Origin: Annona cherimola
Lineage: Eukaryota > Streptophyta > Magnoliopsida > Magnoliales > Annonaceae
NCBI GenBank assembly: GCA_030490835.1
Contig: CM059972.1
Coordinates: 58,757,563-58,821,562 of the forward strand
Reading direction: 5' to 3'
Length of the DNA: 64,000 nt
Shown: positions 1-11,721 of the stretch, piece after piece
How positions within the stretch are numbered: position 1 is the stretch's first letter
Layout of the letters: every line of letters begins with the position of its first letter
The notes under the pieces: generated by a model
The model's input: only the letters and a program-made list of their open reading frames with translations
Databases searched by the model: none
What the model was told of the DNA's origin: nothing
Position numbers and translations under genes: made by a program

Positions 1-1250
1 ACTTATTTTCTAATTTCTTTATTTCTTCGTATAGTGAATCATAAGCTTGTTGAAGTTCCTCTAATTCAGCACATTTGAGACATTCATTTGTAGAGAAATT
101 TGAAAAGGATTTCTGTTTGGAGGTTACCTCTTGACTACTCGTGCAGTCCGTTGAAGTGGCTTGATCCTCTAAAGTTTCCATTACTGCAAAGCATATGTCA
201 GTGTTTGCTATGCAACAGATTCTTGCACAATCTACTTCGCATTCTTCACTTGAGGAGCTATTCGTTGTAGATTCTTCTTCATTTACATACATGCCTCTTC
301 CTTTGTTTCTTTGAAATCTTTTGTTGTCGCCTCGATCTTTTCTTTGTTCTTTTGCCTTGTTTTCTTCGGACGTTGGACATTGGGCTCGCATGTGTCCCGA
401 ACGCCGCATCGGTAACATTTTGTTGTTTCTTTCTTTTTCTCTTTGGAACTTCTTTCTTTAAAGTTTCTGAAATTTCTGTCTTTCCTCACAAATTTTCTGA
501 ATCGTTTTGTGAGTAGGGCAATCTCATCGTCATTTTGTGAGGATGAAGTATCATCCAAATCTTGTGCGGCTCTTAAGGAAATTGCTCTTTTGCCTTTGTG
601 ATGATCTTCATTTTTTTTCTTAATTAGCTCACGTGACATTAATGAGCTAATTAGGTCTTCTAGCTTTAGTGTGTTGAGTCCTTAGCTTCTTCTATCGCAG
701 TAATCTTTGGAGTCCAAGATTCCGGTAGAGCCCTTAAAATCTTCATAACCTGTTCAGATTCAGATATAGCCTTTTCAAGACCTTTCAAAGCATTAGTAAT
801 TTTTGAGAATCTAGCAAACATTTCAGAAATATTTTCTGTTTCTAACATTCTAAAATTTTCTAATTCTCCAATCAAAATGTTTCTTCTCGTCCCTTGGACT
901 TGAGAAGTTTCTTCATAGATGGAGGTTAATGTATCTCATATCTCTTTGGCGGTTAAACAAGAGGATACTCTATCATATTCAGATGCCGTGAGAGCACAAA
1001 ATAGTGAATTCATAGCTTTGGCATTGCTCTTCACGATTCTTACTTCCTCTTCGGTCCACTTGGAAGCTCTTTCACCGATAGGCAAAGGTACACCATCTTG
1101 GATTGCAATCCAAGAGTCCATATCGGTAGCCATGATGAGTTATTTCATTCTTAGCTTCCAATATCCAAAATTGTTCCCATCAAACAATGGTGGCCTAGTA
1201 AAGGATTGACCTTCGGCAAATGCGGGAACGGAAGTAGATTGGGATGCCAT
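1..1250 (-). pseudogene. Ty1/Copia gag, 5' part of a decayed polyprotein, runs off the left edge
   Basis: Reading the minus strand from an ATG at 1250 gives a Copia-type nucleocapsid start (FDGNNFGYWKLRMK), then a UBN2-like gag body (ILIGELENFRMLE, KILRALPESW) and a CCHC zinc knuckle near 380-425 (CYRCG, then GHMRAQCPTSEENKAK in another frame). The tail is rich in E, S and C and remains open to the window edge. Seen directly: an in-frame stop at 1140-1142, another at 936-938, and a frameshift inside the zinc knuckle, so the copy cannot make full-length Gag. It lies just downstream of a primer site and LTR in the same orientation. The long LTR and the acidic gag tail suggest the SIRE/Maximus lineage; that lineage call is inference. 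Protease, integrase and RT would lie outside the window. Confidence 0.85.
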
Positions 1251-1284
1251 GTCAATAAGATCTCTTTGGTAAGCTCAAAGACCT

Positions 1285-1296
1285 GCTTTGATACCA
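1285..1296 (-). promoter_or_regulatory. Retrotransposon primer-binding site (initiator Met tRNA type)
   Basis: The minus strand reads TGGTATCAAAGC two bases after the LTR end. This matches the usual plant Copia site TGGTATCAGAGC, complementary to the 3' end of initiator methionine tRNA, with one A for G change. It fixes the element's orientation and marks 1299 as the LTR boundary. Confidence 0.85.
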
Positions 1297-1995
1297 CTTG
1301 TTGGTCCCGAGTTAATGGCAAAACCCAAGAGGGGAGGGGTGAATTGGGTTCTTAAAAATTCCTCGGTAAAATTAAAACTTAACCCCTTATAAACTTAATC
1401 CCCTTGATTGAAACTGATAGAGAGCAATGAAGTAAAGAGAGCGATGAAGTAAAACAACAGGCAAGATTTATAGTGGTTCGGGCAACCTCTCCCTACTCCA
1501 CTCTTCCAAGCTCACACACCGTTGTGACTTGGGTTCCACTATGTATTCCGCGAATACACTTAGAGACTTCGCTCTCTTCTAGATTCCAACTCTAGGGGGC
1601 ATACACAAACAGAGCCTATGCTCTCTTCTAGATTCTAGCTCTAGGGGGCTTGTACACTTTATACAAGTAGGTGATGAGTTCAACTTCAATCACAACTCTA
1701 CTTGCAACGTCTTGGTTTGTTACAATACACTCAAACCAAGACCAATAACAAAGAGTAATGAAAATAAGGAAGATCTACACTTTACAGATTTGTGTTGGCA
1801 AGATTGAGCTTGAGGAAGAACTTGTAGAAGCAATCGGTTGTATGTCGTTGAAGCTACTTGCAACTTGAAGCTCTTTCTTCCTTTGAAAATGTATAGATCA
1901 CTCAAATTTAGAGAAAAGCAAATGGGAGCTCTTGTTTGCACTTCTTTTCTCTCTTTAGACAATGTAGTGTCTTTTTTCTCGTTTGCTTGAGTGTC

Positions 1996-2003
1996 TATTT
2001 ATA
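1996..2003 (-). promoter_or_regulatory. TATA box of the Copia LTR
   Basis: The minus strand reads TATAAATA about 990 bp into the LTR, a typical LTR promoter core separating a long U3 from R/U5. The related solo LTR has TATAAAAG at the equivalent place (40716). Confidence 0.6.
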
Positions 2004-2074
2004 GAATGGGGAAGATTTGAACGTTATAGAAGTGGTTGGCGCGCAATAAATGTTCCAATGTTCAAAAATTCGAA

Positions 2075-2860
2075 CGTTGGTTCCCCAAGTCGCAGGTGGA
2101 GTCGACTTCGTCTGCGACTTGGCTTCCCAAGTCGCAACTGGAGTCGACTTTGTGTGCGACTTCAGTTCCGCGTTTCTTAAGTCTGAGTCTGGGTCGACTT
2201 GGTTTCAGACTTGACCTCAAGTCGATATTGGAGTCGACTTGGGTTGCGACTTGACCTATCTTTGTGCTGAAATTTGCTTGGTCCTTGTTTGATTTCCTCT
2301 AGCTTGCTTAGCTTTCTTTCTTGAGTCTTCTTACTTCTGAAATGGCTTCTTATATTTGTAAATCTTCTTGAAGGACTTGTCTTAGATTGCTTTCCATAGT
2401 AGTCTTCATGACTTGAACTTCTTCATCTTCAACTATGTTCGAAGCTGTCCCTTGGACTTGAGAATTGATAATGAGCTTGTACCCTTGAAAAAATCCCAAG
2501 TTGATCTTGAAAATGAGCTTGAGTCTGTATTTTGGACTTTGAAGAACTCAAGTCGAACTTGGGGTCGACTTCATCTGCGACTTCACCCAAGTCGCACCTG
2601 GAGTCGACTTCGTCTGCGACTTCGGCATTTTTGTACCCCAAAATCAGCTCTGGAGTGTTTTTGCCGTCTGAAGTCGATGCTGGAGTCGACTTCGTTTGCG
2701 ACTTGGCTTCCCAAGTCGCAAGTGGAGTCGACTTGGCCTGGGACTTCACCTGCTTTTCCTTCCATTTTGAATTTTGCTGTGTGGTCTGTTTTGGAGTCGA
2801 ATATGGAGTCGACTTTGGGATCGACTTCACCCTAAGTCGAAGTCCAAGTCGACTTGGATA
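2075..2860. repeat. Array of hyphenated palindromes in Copia U3
   Basis: Degenerate units of roughly 35-45 bp, each built as AAGTCGCA, spacer, GTCGAC, spacer, TGCGACTT. The outer 8-mers are inverted repeats and the centre is itself a palindrome. Good copies lie near 2085-2125, 2125-2165, 2585-2625 and 2675-2740. The three-frame translation gives repetitive Ser-Gln-Val-Glu-Ser-Thr peptides, which explains several spurious ORFs here. The same array occurs in the solo LTR at 39795-40640. Confidence 0.85.
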
Positions 2861-2995
2861 TCGACTTGGCTAATTCATTCCTTAAATCTTGAAGCAAAGT
2901 CATCAGTAATCACCTTATACTCAATTTTAACTTTGTTAATCATCAAAACTCATGCTTTGGTCAATTTTGTTTTGCTTTAAACATTGTTTCCAACA

Positions 2996-4552
2996 AAAAC
3001 GTCACTTTTATGCTTAGAATGAGCATTGACGTAGGAAAAATGAAAAATAGATGAAAAATGATTAATGAGAGATATAAATCCCCACATGTTGATTTATGAA
3101 TGATAATTTTGTTTTTACTTTAAATATGGGTTTAAAACACAATATGGAATGGATGGTATGATGCACAAGTGAGTGCGATGTATGTATACCCGACTTGGAA
3201 TTCAAGTGGGTTATGTATGTTAATGGATTATGGGTTGAAAAACTAAGCAAGAAAATGAAAATATTATTAATGCAATGTCATTCTTATATGTATAGGCAAA
3301 GGCAAAGAGATAAGCGATACGGAAAGCTAAGGTGAAGCAGGTAAGCAAGCAACCTTCTAAATGAATTTTGTTTTATCAAAAGATGATAAAACAATTGCTA
3401 ATGATATTCTAAATATTTCGAACTATTTTGCACTTGATTAATGAAATTATTTCCAAGTTATTTAAGGATGGTCATTCCTTTACTTTGATATATGTTGAAA
3501 TGTTATTTCAATTATGATAAATGAATACTATTTCGCAATTATTTATGAAAAGTGATGTAGCATAGATTTAAACGATATTTTATTGAAACAATGTTTAAAA
3601 GGGATTGTGAAAAGAATTCTCTACATGAGAATGACAAGTTGTCATGTGTAAGAGGTATATAATGCCGGGGTGACTAAAAGTCATGCATGGAATGAAAATC
3701 AAGTAGTCTAGTCAAGGCAGAAGCAGGACAGGAAGTCCGCCCTTAACGTTGCTAAGTCGAAAGGTCCGGCGCTAAGGATGAAAAGAATCATGTTATGAAA
3801 GTATGTTCCCCGAGCTAGCGTACCCTCACATGAAGGATTATGTCATGAATGAAAATAATGCATTTGCACATCCAATTTTTATAAAATGCCCAAAAATTAG
3901 GATTAAACCGATTTACATTATTGGTTTATATGAATGGTTTATGAAAAAGTTTCTGTTCCGTAGGTAGTTGATCACTTTCTAAGTGTCTCATACCGAATAG
4001 AGAGAAATGCTTTTAAACAATGTTGCCTTTAAAATTAATTGCCTGAAAACCTATAGCTCTCTTATTAAGTTTTGACTCACGTTTTATTTTCCAAACCCAA
4101 ATATAGGTGAAAGGAAAAAGGAGGCAAGGAGCACAGGTAGAGATTCAATGATGAATAAATTTCTATGAGTTACTTGTGTATGAACCTATGGGTTGAATGG
4201 TTGTATGAATAATAACATTAAATAATTGTTTAATGTTGTATAAGAATGACGTTATGTTTTATGCCTATGGTTTGGGGAAAATTTTTTATAGATAAATGCT
4301 AAAGCATGAAATATTATGTTATGATTAAGTATGAATTTATGAGATCATATGTGTATGTCTCAAATGTTAAAATGACCTAAAAAGGCATTTGATGGAAATT
4401 GACACGAGTAGAATGATTTAAATTCCTGAGGAGTTAAGATAAAGTAGATAAATATCCAATAAGCCCGCCGTGTGACAGGGCAACAATCCTGATCACATTT
4501 ACCAATCGATAGATCTTGAAGTAAGGTTGTGACGCTCGGGTCGAGGGCCACA
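2996..4552 (+). mobile_element. Ty3/Gypsy LTR, right part, cut on its left by the Copia element
   Basis: The sequence ends GGGCCACA at 4552. Its last 1.5 kb parallels 35070-36693 along its length: both carry CTCTACATGAGAATGACA, then TATAATGCCGG, a CCTCACATGAA stretch and a closing block with ACAATC and a GTAAGG tract. The left end is missing because the Copia LTR starts at 2995. A splice-donor-like CAGGTAAGC sits at 3338-3346. No coding region or primer site follows, so it behaves as a truncated or solo LTR. The family resembles long-LTR Gypsy elements such as Tekay/Del; that assignment is inference. Confidence 0.7.
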
Positions 4553-6499
4553 TTCATACTATCGATCATCCTCATATTTTTATTAGAAATTCTATTTTTC
4601 TAACAAGATTTACTTGTTGATATTTTCTAATACACTACTAGGAATATCAAATATTTTAAAATATACTAATTTCATTCTTTTACATTGAAAGGATGAGGAA
4701 AGAAATTTTAACTAAAATTTATTTTTATTGATATTGGGAAAAGTTTCACTAGTCAACCTTTCTCTTCAGTTCTAAGGGAGCCACAGTGGGTTATGACTTA
4801 TAAGAAAGTTTTCTTTTTTTCTTGCCATAAAATGTTAAAAATGAAATTTCATCAAAAAAATAAATTAAAAAATGAAAGCATCTAATTTTCGAAGCACATT
4901 TAGTCTTTCAAGATAAAAATTGAAACTATTAAAAACAATAAAGAGTCAAAATGCAAATGGTCATTCATTATTTTTCAAGCATATGCGATTCATTATTAGA
5001 TATTCAATAAGAGACTGTATTATTATAAAGAAATTGTTAGGAGAAAATTGATTACCCTTGAAGCCTAGAAATTAAGCTCAGGTAGACTCATTTTTACATG
5101 GGTCATCAACTTAAGCAAACGCACCAATTTCCTTGAAATGAGACAACTAAACCCGACTAAAATATCATACATTGATACCCCAATACAGAATTTGAAGTGC
5201 TATCAAGACAAGGAAGTTGGGCTAGTCATCTTTTGTATCTTTTTTTAATGCTTTGAATTGATTAAAGCATTTTAAAAAATTAAGATGCTTTCTAGCTTTT
5301 TTTTGTCTAGTATATGGTATAGACATGCTTTATTCAAGATCTCATAAATTACCATCATGAATACTAAAACAATTCCAAACCTGTGCAAGGGATCCACCAA
5401 TTTTTTCCATTTATTCTTTTTAGTTGTACAAAATGTACTAGGGTCTGATTCTTAACAAATTGGAAAAGAGGATTAACAAATTTTGAAAACATGAAAGAAT
5501 GATACCCTATGATAAGATTAATGATTAGAAGTAAAGGCAATAAAAATAAAAAGATATGTTAATTATACGTAAAGATGTAATACTAATTAAAATATAGAGA
5601 TAATAATTGAAAAAGTATGATATTTAAAATGTCAAATTATATTAAAAATTAGGTAGGACGAAATGACCTCTTCCTAGAAAAACCCTAAATATATAGGAAT
5701 CACCCCATGAAGGTCAAAAGAAAAACCTAAGGAGGTGAGAAACCATTTTTTTAGTTTTCTTTTCTTCTTTTTCATTTTTTAAATTGACATATCTCATTTA
5801 ACAATGATTTCTGCATTTAGGACTTGTCGTTACTCATTTTTTAGTCATTGATCATTAATTATACTTTAAATTATCAGTTTTTATGTTTTGAAATTTTGTT
5901 TTATTCCCATCTTTATTTTTGCAACATTTTCTCGAATTTATGCTAATATTCTCTTTATCTTCAATTATTTATTCAATATTTTAGTGACATATTTTTATCC
6001 TTTTTTTCATTCTTTTTTTTGCTGCTTTTATTTTTAACTGTTTTTCCTCTTATTTTTCTTTCACAAAGGGGGAAAGAAGAATCATTAGACGAAGTAAAAT
6101 CTTAGAAAATTAAAGACAAATGGAGATAATGTGATAAAAGACAACAAATGACAGAAAACTTCTAAAATGAATCAATGGGGGGTAGTTAATTTTTATATAA
6201 AAATATTTTCTTGAAAAATATAATATAGTATAGAAAAAGTAAAATTATTACGATACATTATCAGTGATCTTTTTTAGCATGAAATATAGTTTCTAGTAAT
6301 CATGTGACAATAAATTGTTCACACAATGCACAAGGAATAGCTGGGACATAAGAATTGTTGACACAATGCAAAAGAGGATTTGGTACTTGTACCGATAAGG
6401 GCAAATTTGAAACCATCAATCTAATGTGGTTTACTACGAGATTAGATGAGTTGTTATTGTGCTATGGAAAATGAAATTTGTATGAAAAATAAGAAAAGT
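4553..6499. other. Non-genic AT-rich stretch
   Basis: No ORF over about 60 codons, conserved protein fragment, RNA gene or clear transposon boundary was found. It is AT-rich with homopolymer runs. Confidence 0.5.
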
Positions 6500-6790
6500 A
6501 ACAAATATAAGGCCACCCGATTGAGCCATTCTCCATGATTAAGAGATGGTCATCTAAGGCAATATCAAATTCCAGCGCATAAATTAGAATTTATTGGGCC
6601 ATATACAATTATTTCTAAATGTGTAATGAATTCCAATAACAGAGTTGTTCTTTTGAATAAAATCTTCTCCACCTCAAAATGGTAGGCATATATGCTTGGG
6701 ATTCAAAACCCTCGATCTTTCTCAAGTTAATTAAATAGCTGGCTGCACAGCCGCCTTGACTTTGAATGAATTCAATAATTGAATCTTTTT
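6500..6790 (+). pseudogene. Possible Gypsy (Athila/Tat-like) integrase C-terminal remnant
   Basis: One frame reads KLEFIGPYTIISK, resembling the R-KLEF-W-GPY-I segment near the C-terminus of Athila/Tat-type integrases. It is followed by a decayed stretch and a stop, then GCTGGCTGCACAGCCGCC, similar to sequence found just after pol in such elements. Frameshifts and stops are present. No LTRs were recognised on either side. The match rests on recalled family patterns and is weak. Confidence 0.35.
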
Positions 6791-7489
6791 TTTTAATTCT
6801 TAAAATTGAAATTTCGAAATGACGAATTCCATTCTTTTATTTGTTATATATAATTGTACAGCAGCCATGTATTGACTTTTTTTTCTTTAATTTCAGGAAA
6901 TCATTCATCAGCTTGTTCATTAATCATATGCGCACAAAAAAATTTATCAAAAAATTTAAGCTTTATAAGTCATTATATATGTTCAGGCGGAAGTTGACAA
7001 CAGTCCGAACACCTAATTAATTAATTTTGTTCTTGAGCGTCGGCTGTTGTTTTTGGCCAACTTTGATCGTGAAGTTAATCTGTATATGACATTGAAATAT
7101 TGGGTCCCGGTCCATTGAAGGTACTTGTAAATATGCCTTAGGGGTATTGCTGTACTTGTGCACCGTGAGTAGAAATAATTGAAAATGCAAGTATGTTTTT
7201 ACGTTCTGTCAAAAATGCATCAAGTTGTATATAAACATTTGATCCAGTCCGTTGAAGTGGTTTATCACTCAATAAAAACCTTATAGTTATTTTATGTTTT
7301 GGGTTTTATTATTTTTAGAATATTATAGGAATAAACGTAGTATAATATAAAAGATTGCGAAATTTTGATAACTAAAAGAAAACCTTGAAATTGTTGATGT
7401 TAACGATATTAATTGAACTCCATATGGACATGCTACTCTCACTCTTAGTAAGTATAATACGCATTTGTCTAATTAAGTAGTTTATTTTA

Positions 7490-8245
7490 TTTTTTACCTT
7501 TAGTCATATTTAATCAATATTATTCTCATCTAATCACTTTTTAGTCATGTTTAATTGAACTTAACTAATTTTAATCGAATTTAATCAATTTTAATTGGTT
7601 TTAGTCAGTTTTAATCGCTTTTAATTGGTTGAATATATTTTATTTCATTTTCTTTTTAACCATCTTTTTTTTATCATCTCTTTTTAACTATCTTTAGGGT
7701 GTAATGAATGTGATTATTCGATTAATCAGTCATAATCATATTTAACCACTTTCAAGCACGTTTAATCAGTTTTAATCGCCTTTCATCATTTTAATCCCTT
7801 TTAACCAACTTTTAACACTTGCAGTCGCCTTTAATCCCATTTAATCACTTTAACCAATTTTAATACTCTTTACTTGGTCCGATAAATCAGATTGTTGAAT
7901 TTTTTTTCATTTTTATCTGTTTTTAATCGGTTTAATTGCGTTTTAAATGCCTATATCTATTTTAATCGCCTTCAATCACTTTTACTAGCTTGTAATCATG
8001 TTTAATCATTTTTAATCACTTTTAATCGTCTTTAATTGACCTTGTTTAACATTTAAAAACTGTTTATGGGATAATTAATATGATTATTGGATTTTCTCAT
8101 TATTAATATTTGCAATCACTTTTAATTGTATTTAAGCACCTTAATCATATGAAATTCTATTTTATCATTTTAATCACCTTAATCAGGTTTAATCGCCTTT
8201 TAGACGCTTTTAATGGTCTTTAATTGGTCGAACGTGTTTTATTTC
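7490..8245. repeat. Degenerate periodic TTTAATC-rich tract
   Basis: About 750 bp made largely of variants of TTTTAATCACT and TTTAATTGG at irregular spacings of about 10-14 bp, interrupted by short AT-rich pieces. One strand is strongly T-rich with C at regular intervals. It has no coding potential and looks like a decayed minisatellite. Confidence 0.7.
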
Positions 8246-8493
8246 ATTAGTTAATTATTATTTTACTTTCAACTTGTATATAACGACCAGAGAAACAGTT
8301 ACAAATATTAAAATAAATATGGGTAAAAAATAAATCTAGGATATTTTTATTTTTATTTCTTCCTTACTACTGTATTTATTATTTATATTTTCTATTAATA
8401 TCTATCCAAACATATTTTAGTTATAAAACTGTCCTTATTCCATGAAAAAAATAGTCGAAAATAAACGTAGTAAAAAAAAAGTTTAAAAAGCCA

Positions 8494-8840
8494 GAGGGTG
8501 ATGTAATGAGATAAACGGCAATGATTAAAAGCAAAGTCAACGACGGATAATTGTTTAGAAAAATATGAAAAAATTAATTGGAAACATAGATGGGGTAATT
8601 AATTTTGAGTTGAGCAATTCTTTCATGTCTTGAACAGTACTAGCTAGTCATGCTCAATTTAAATTTTCAAATAGAGAGAGCGTAATGTGATGGGATAAAC
8701 GGCAACGACGGTCGAAGAGAAAGGCAACAAAATAGACACGATAGTTATTGGGAAAATGTGAAAAAATTAATTGAAAACATAGATAGAGTAATTAAATCTT
8801 GTTGAGCAATCCTTTCATGTCTTGAACTGTATTTGGCACG
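8494..8840. repeat. Imperfect tandem duplication, unit about 185 bp
   Basis: Two adjacent copies start at about 8494 and 8679. Each contains GATAAACGGCAA, then GAAAAAATTAATTG, then TTTCATGTCTTGAAC. They differ by scattered substitutions and small indels, so the duplication is old. No ORF. Confidence 0.75.
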
Positions 8841-9086
8841 ATTAAATTTAATAAACTAAAGTGTCGAAATTAAGGATTACTTGTGAATTTTGCTAAGGAT
8901 GGAAATTAGTTGTGGGGTGCGCGTATTCAATTCAAAGCTTGCAGAATAATAAACAAAGATATACGCGAATACTTGTAACTTTCAACAACATGCAGCACCA
9001 ATAACAAGTTTAGGTTTGGTCAGCCTTCAAGGTCAGCCTTCATGTTGACTCCAAGTCATGCATTAACATAAAAGATAGTTGATTCC

Positions 9087-9440
9087 ATGCACCTGGGTGC
9101 ACTAAAGTTTAGTGCAACCGGGTGGAAAATTTTATTTTTTTAAATTTGTTAAAAAAATTTTACAAGACTATTAATCTATATGTATTTTTTACTATTTTCG
9201 AAGATTTTTAGTTATTTTTTAACCTTTTTAAAACCAAAGACATTTTCATATTTTTGAATTAAGAAAATGTTACTAATTTTTAAAAATCTAAAAAAATCTA
9301 CAAAGCTCTAAAAATGTTAAAAATTGATACGCATACTAAATATACTTAGATTAACAGTCTTATAAAAAATTTCAAAAAATTTTTAAAAAATGGATTTTTA
9401 GACCCAGGTGCATAGAAGCTTAATGTACCCAACTACACCA
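9087..9440. mobile_element. Foldback (hairpin) element, copy 1
   Basis: Long imperfect palindrome. The left arm begins near CACCTGGGTGCAC and the right arm ends near GACCCAGGTGCA; the arms pair through AT-rich sequence that includes TTAATCTA...GTATTT. The inner arm resembles those at 24955, 29525 and 55175. No coding capacity. Exact ends and a target duplication were not resolved. Confidence 0.65.
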
Positions 9441-9773
9441 AATGACGTCCCTAAATAAAATAGCTATCCTTGGATGTTTATGATAAGCCTGTACTCCAAA
9501 TGGTTGAAATCTCTCTTCCACTATATTCTGGCTATGTCGTGGGACTTTGGATGGATTAAAATCAAAGAAATGATGAAGTTCCTTTAACCGGTTCTAAAAT
9601 TATATTGGCTGTAAAATGCACGTGGGAATAACTATGCATATTTATATTTTAAACTCCAAAGTTTAGCTATTAGAATTTTAAACTCTTTGAAACTTAGCTT
9701 TTTGCATTTTGTACCCTCAGCTCTCACGGTGTTAAAAACACTGTTAAGACTTATAAAATGTCTAAAATGCCCT

Positions 9774-9865
9774 TTGTATTTTGAACCTTCTAACTTTACA
9801 TATTTGCATTTTAAACTCTGTAACTTTATATATTTACATTTTAAACCCTAAAATTTATCATTGCA
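9774..9865. repeat. Three tandem 30-bp units
   Basis: Three consecutive copies of a unit like TTTTGAACCTTCTAACTTTA followed by TATTTGCA, with period 30 and few substitutions. The third is truncated. This repeat explains the small ORF over it. Confidence 0.65.
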
Positions 9866-11720
9866 TGAACATCATATTATATACACAACTTGAGCATCAA
9901 TTTAAATGTTTCATCACTAATAATTTACATTATATAAAATTATTACACTTAAATACTTTTGACTAAAAGTTCATTTGAAATTTTTTTAAAAACTATTTTC
10001 ATAAAACTTGTGCAAAAATAATATTAAGCTTAAAAATTTTATTCAATTGATCTGGCTATATTAAACAGAAGTTAGAATTGAAGACGTTAGTAAATTTGCA
10101 ACTAAGAAGAGCCGACAAAATTCAAATCATAATAATGCATAATAGAAATATCAATGCCTAAAAAATTGTCATTGCTGGAAAGTAAAAAAAAAAAAAAAAA
10201 AAATTGAAGTGGTAAGCAATTTAAAATTTTAACATGAGTACAAACAAAAATCATGGCTTGTGACCCACATATAACTTTACAGGACAGTAGATAGACATTT
10301 TGGCTTTTTTTCTCTTTTTTGCTCTTTTTTTTGTGGCTTTAGTGGTTTCTTGTGTGAACTTCGGCGTATGAGTTGAAAAGTATGCTTCTTGGATATTCAA
10401 TTGTGCTTGCGATTTCGTTATTGATGATTTCTTTGAATGTCGGACGGACTTGGGCGCTTAGATTGTGATGCTAAATCCAATGTCTGGTAGTAATTTTTCC
10501 TATACACGTCAGCTACCCTTTTGCATCATGCTGCAAATGGTTGAGATGATCAGATACATTCATCAAATGGACATCTATGTATTGGACGCATTGATCTAAT
10601 TAAGTTGAAATTAACTGGTTTTTTTTTATTTTTAAGTGATGGAATGCATCATCGGGCAACTCCTTTCGGTGCCAGATTGACTTGGGCATTTAGGAGTGAT
10701 TCTTCGCCAATCTTGTCCTACCTTGTAGAGCAAGCAAATTTATAAATCTAATTCTCAGATGAATAGATCACCAATAATTAATTAATTGTTTCTTTTTTAT
10801 TGTATTAAGTAATCATTTCTTAGTGATGAAGCAAATCATCATCACCAGAAACACATGAGGGCTAGCTTGGATACGAGTTTCTGCTTCATGAGGTTGTCCA
10901 TGCCATAGATTGAGCACTTCGCAGGATTGTGCCGGTGCTTGTTTTAGTGCCGTGAACATAACATGTTTGCCGAAATCCTCAAAAGTCTTTTATACTCTAG
11001 GAAATAGGAAAGATTACGACGCATATGGGCATGTATTTCAATGGATTAATTTTCACTTTATTGACTCAGGCCATTGTGAACGACTTAGAAAATGAAGCGC
11101 GTTGACTGTAATTTTTCTAAGTTAGATGAGCAATTTGGAAGTGGGTAGCTATGTATATACACGAATCCTTTCCCTTCGTTTTTTTTTTTTTTTTTTTTTT
11201 TCGATTTTTCAAAACAATTGTTCTTTTTATTCCCAGCTGAGGTTAAGTCATCCAGCTTTAATTATAAGAAAATCTGTCTTGAAGAAACCACTCGGACCAC
11301 AAATTCACTTAATTATAAGCCTCATATATGGTTACCACCACATCTTTTTTGAAAAAAAAAAATATATATACACTATTATATATGCATAACTGTTTACTAC
11401 AGTATCATTTATACATATCAGAATTTTCAGTAGACCGTACTCTCAATATGTGGAATATATATTCAATGTCTCAAAATGAAAAAAATCACCGCAAAGCCTC
11501 ACCTGTGGTTGCCCCTTTTCACGATTCTCCATTCAAAGATATAATTATAATTATAATTCTGTGTGAAGAAATATGCAATCATTTTTGCAGTTACACGTCT
11601 TACAATGATGGGCTGACTATTGGGTCTATATTTGATGATGCATGCCATACACAGCTGTAACGAGGAATTATAATCAAATGGTATCTCGTAATCACCAGAG
11701 GATATATACCTTCGGATTGG
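9866..11720. other. Non-genic stretch with homopolymer runs
   Basis: No supported gene. It contains an A-run near 10187-10203 and a T-run near 11179-11201. ORFs here are short and lack recognisable domains. The right end adjoins the RPN1-like pseudogene. Confidence 0.5.
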
Positions 11721-11721
11721 A

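Larger units (their letters stand above)
1299..2995 (-). mobile_element. Copia 5' LTR (1697 bp)
   Basis: Bounded by TGTTG at 1299 and CAACA at 2995, perfect 5-bp inverted termini with canonical TG...CA ends. In element orientation it runs 2995 to 1299 and is followed by the primer site and gag. It contains a TATA box about 990 bp from its start and a block of hyphenated palindromes in U3. A solo LTR of the same family occurs at 37422-41365 and, after subtracting a nested insertion, is 1699 bp long; this independent agreement supports both boundaries. The matching 3' LTR lies outside the window. Confidence 0.9.

Noticed and set aside
2413..2980. Overlapping ORFs of 60-140 codons with SQVEST-type repeats on both strands
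   Set aside because: By-products of the palindrome array in the Copia LTR; open on several frames and both strands.
10910..11660. Several 60-110 codon ORFs
   Set aside because: No domain, no splice context, and homopolymer-rich sequence; only the RPN1-like exons beyond 11722 are supported.
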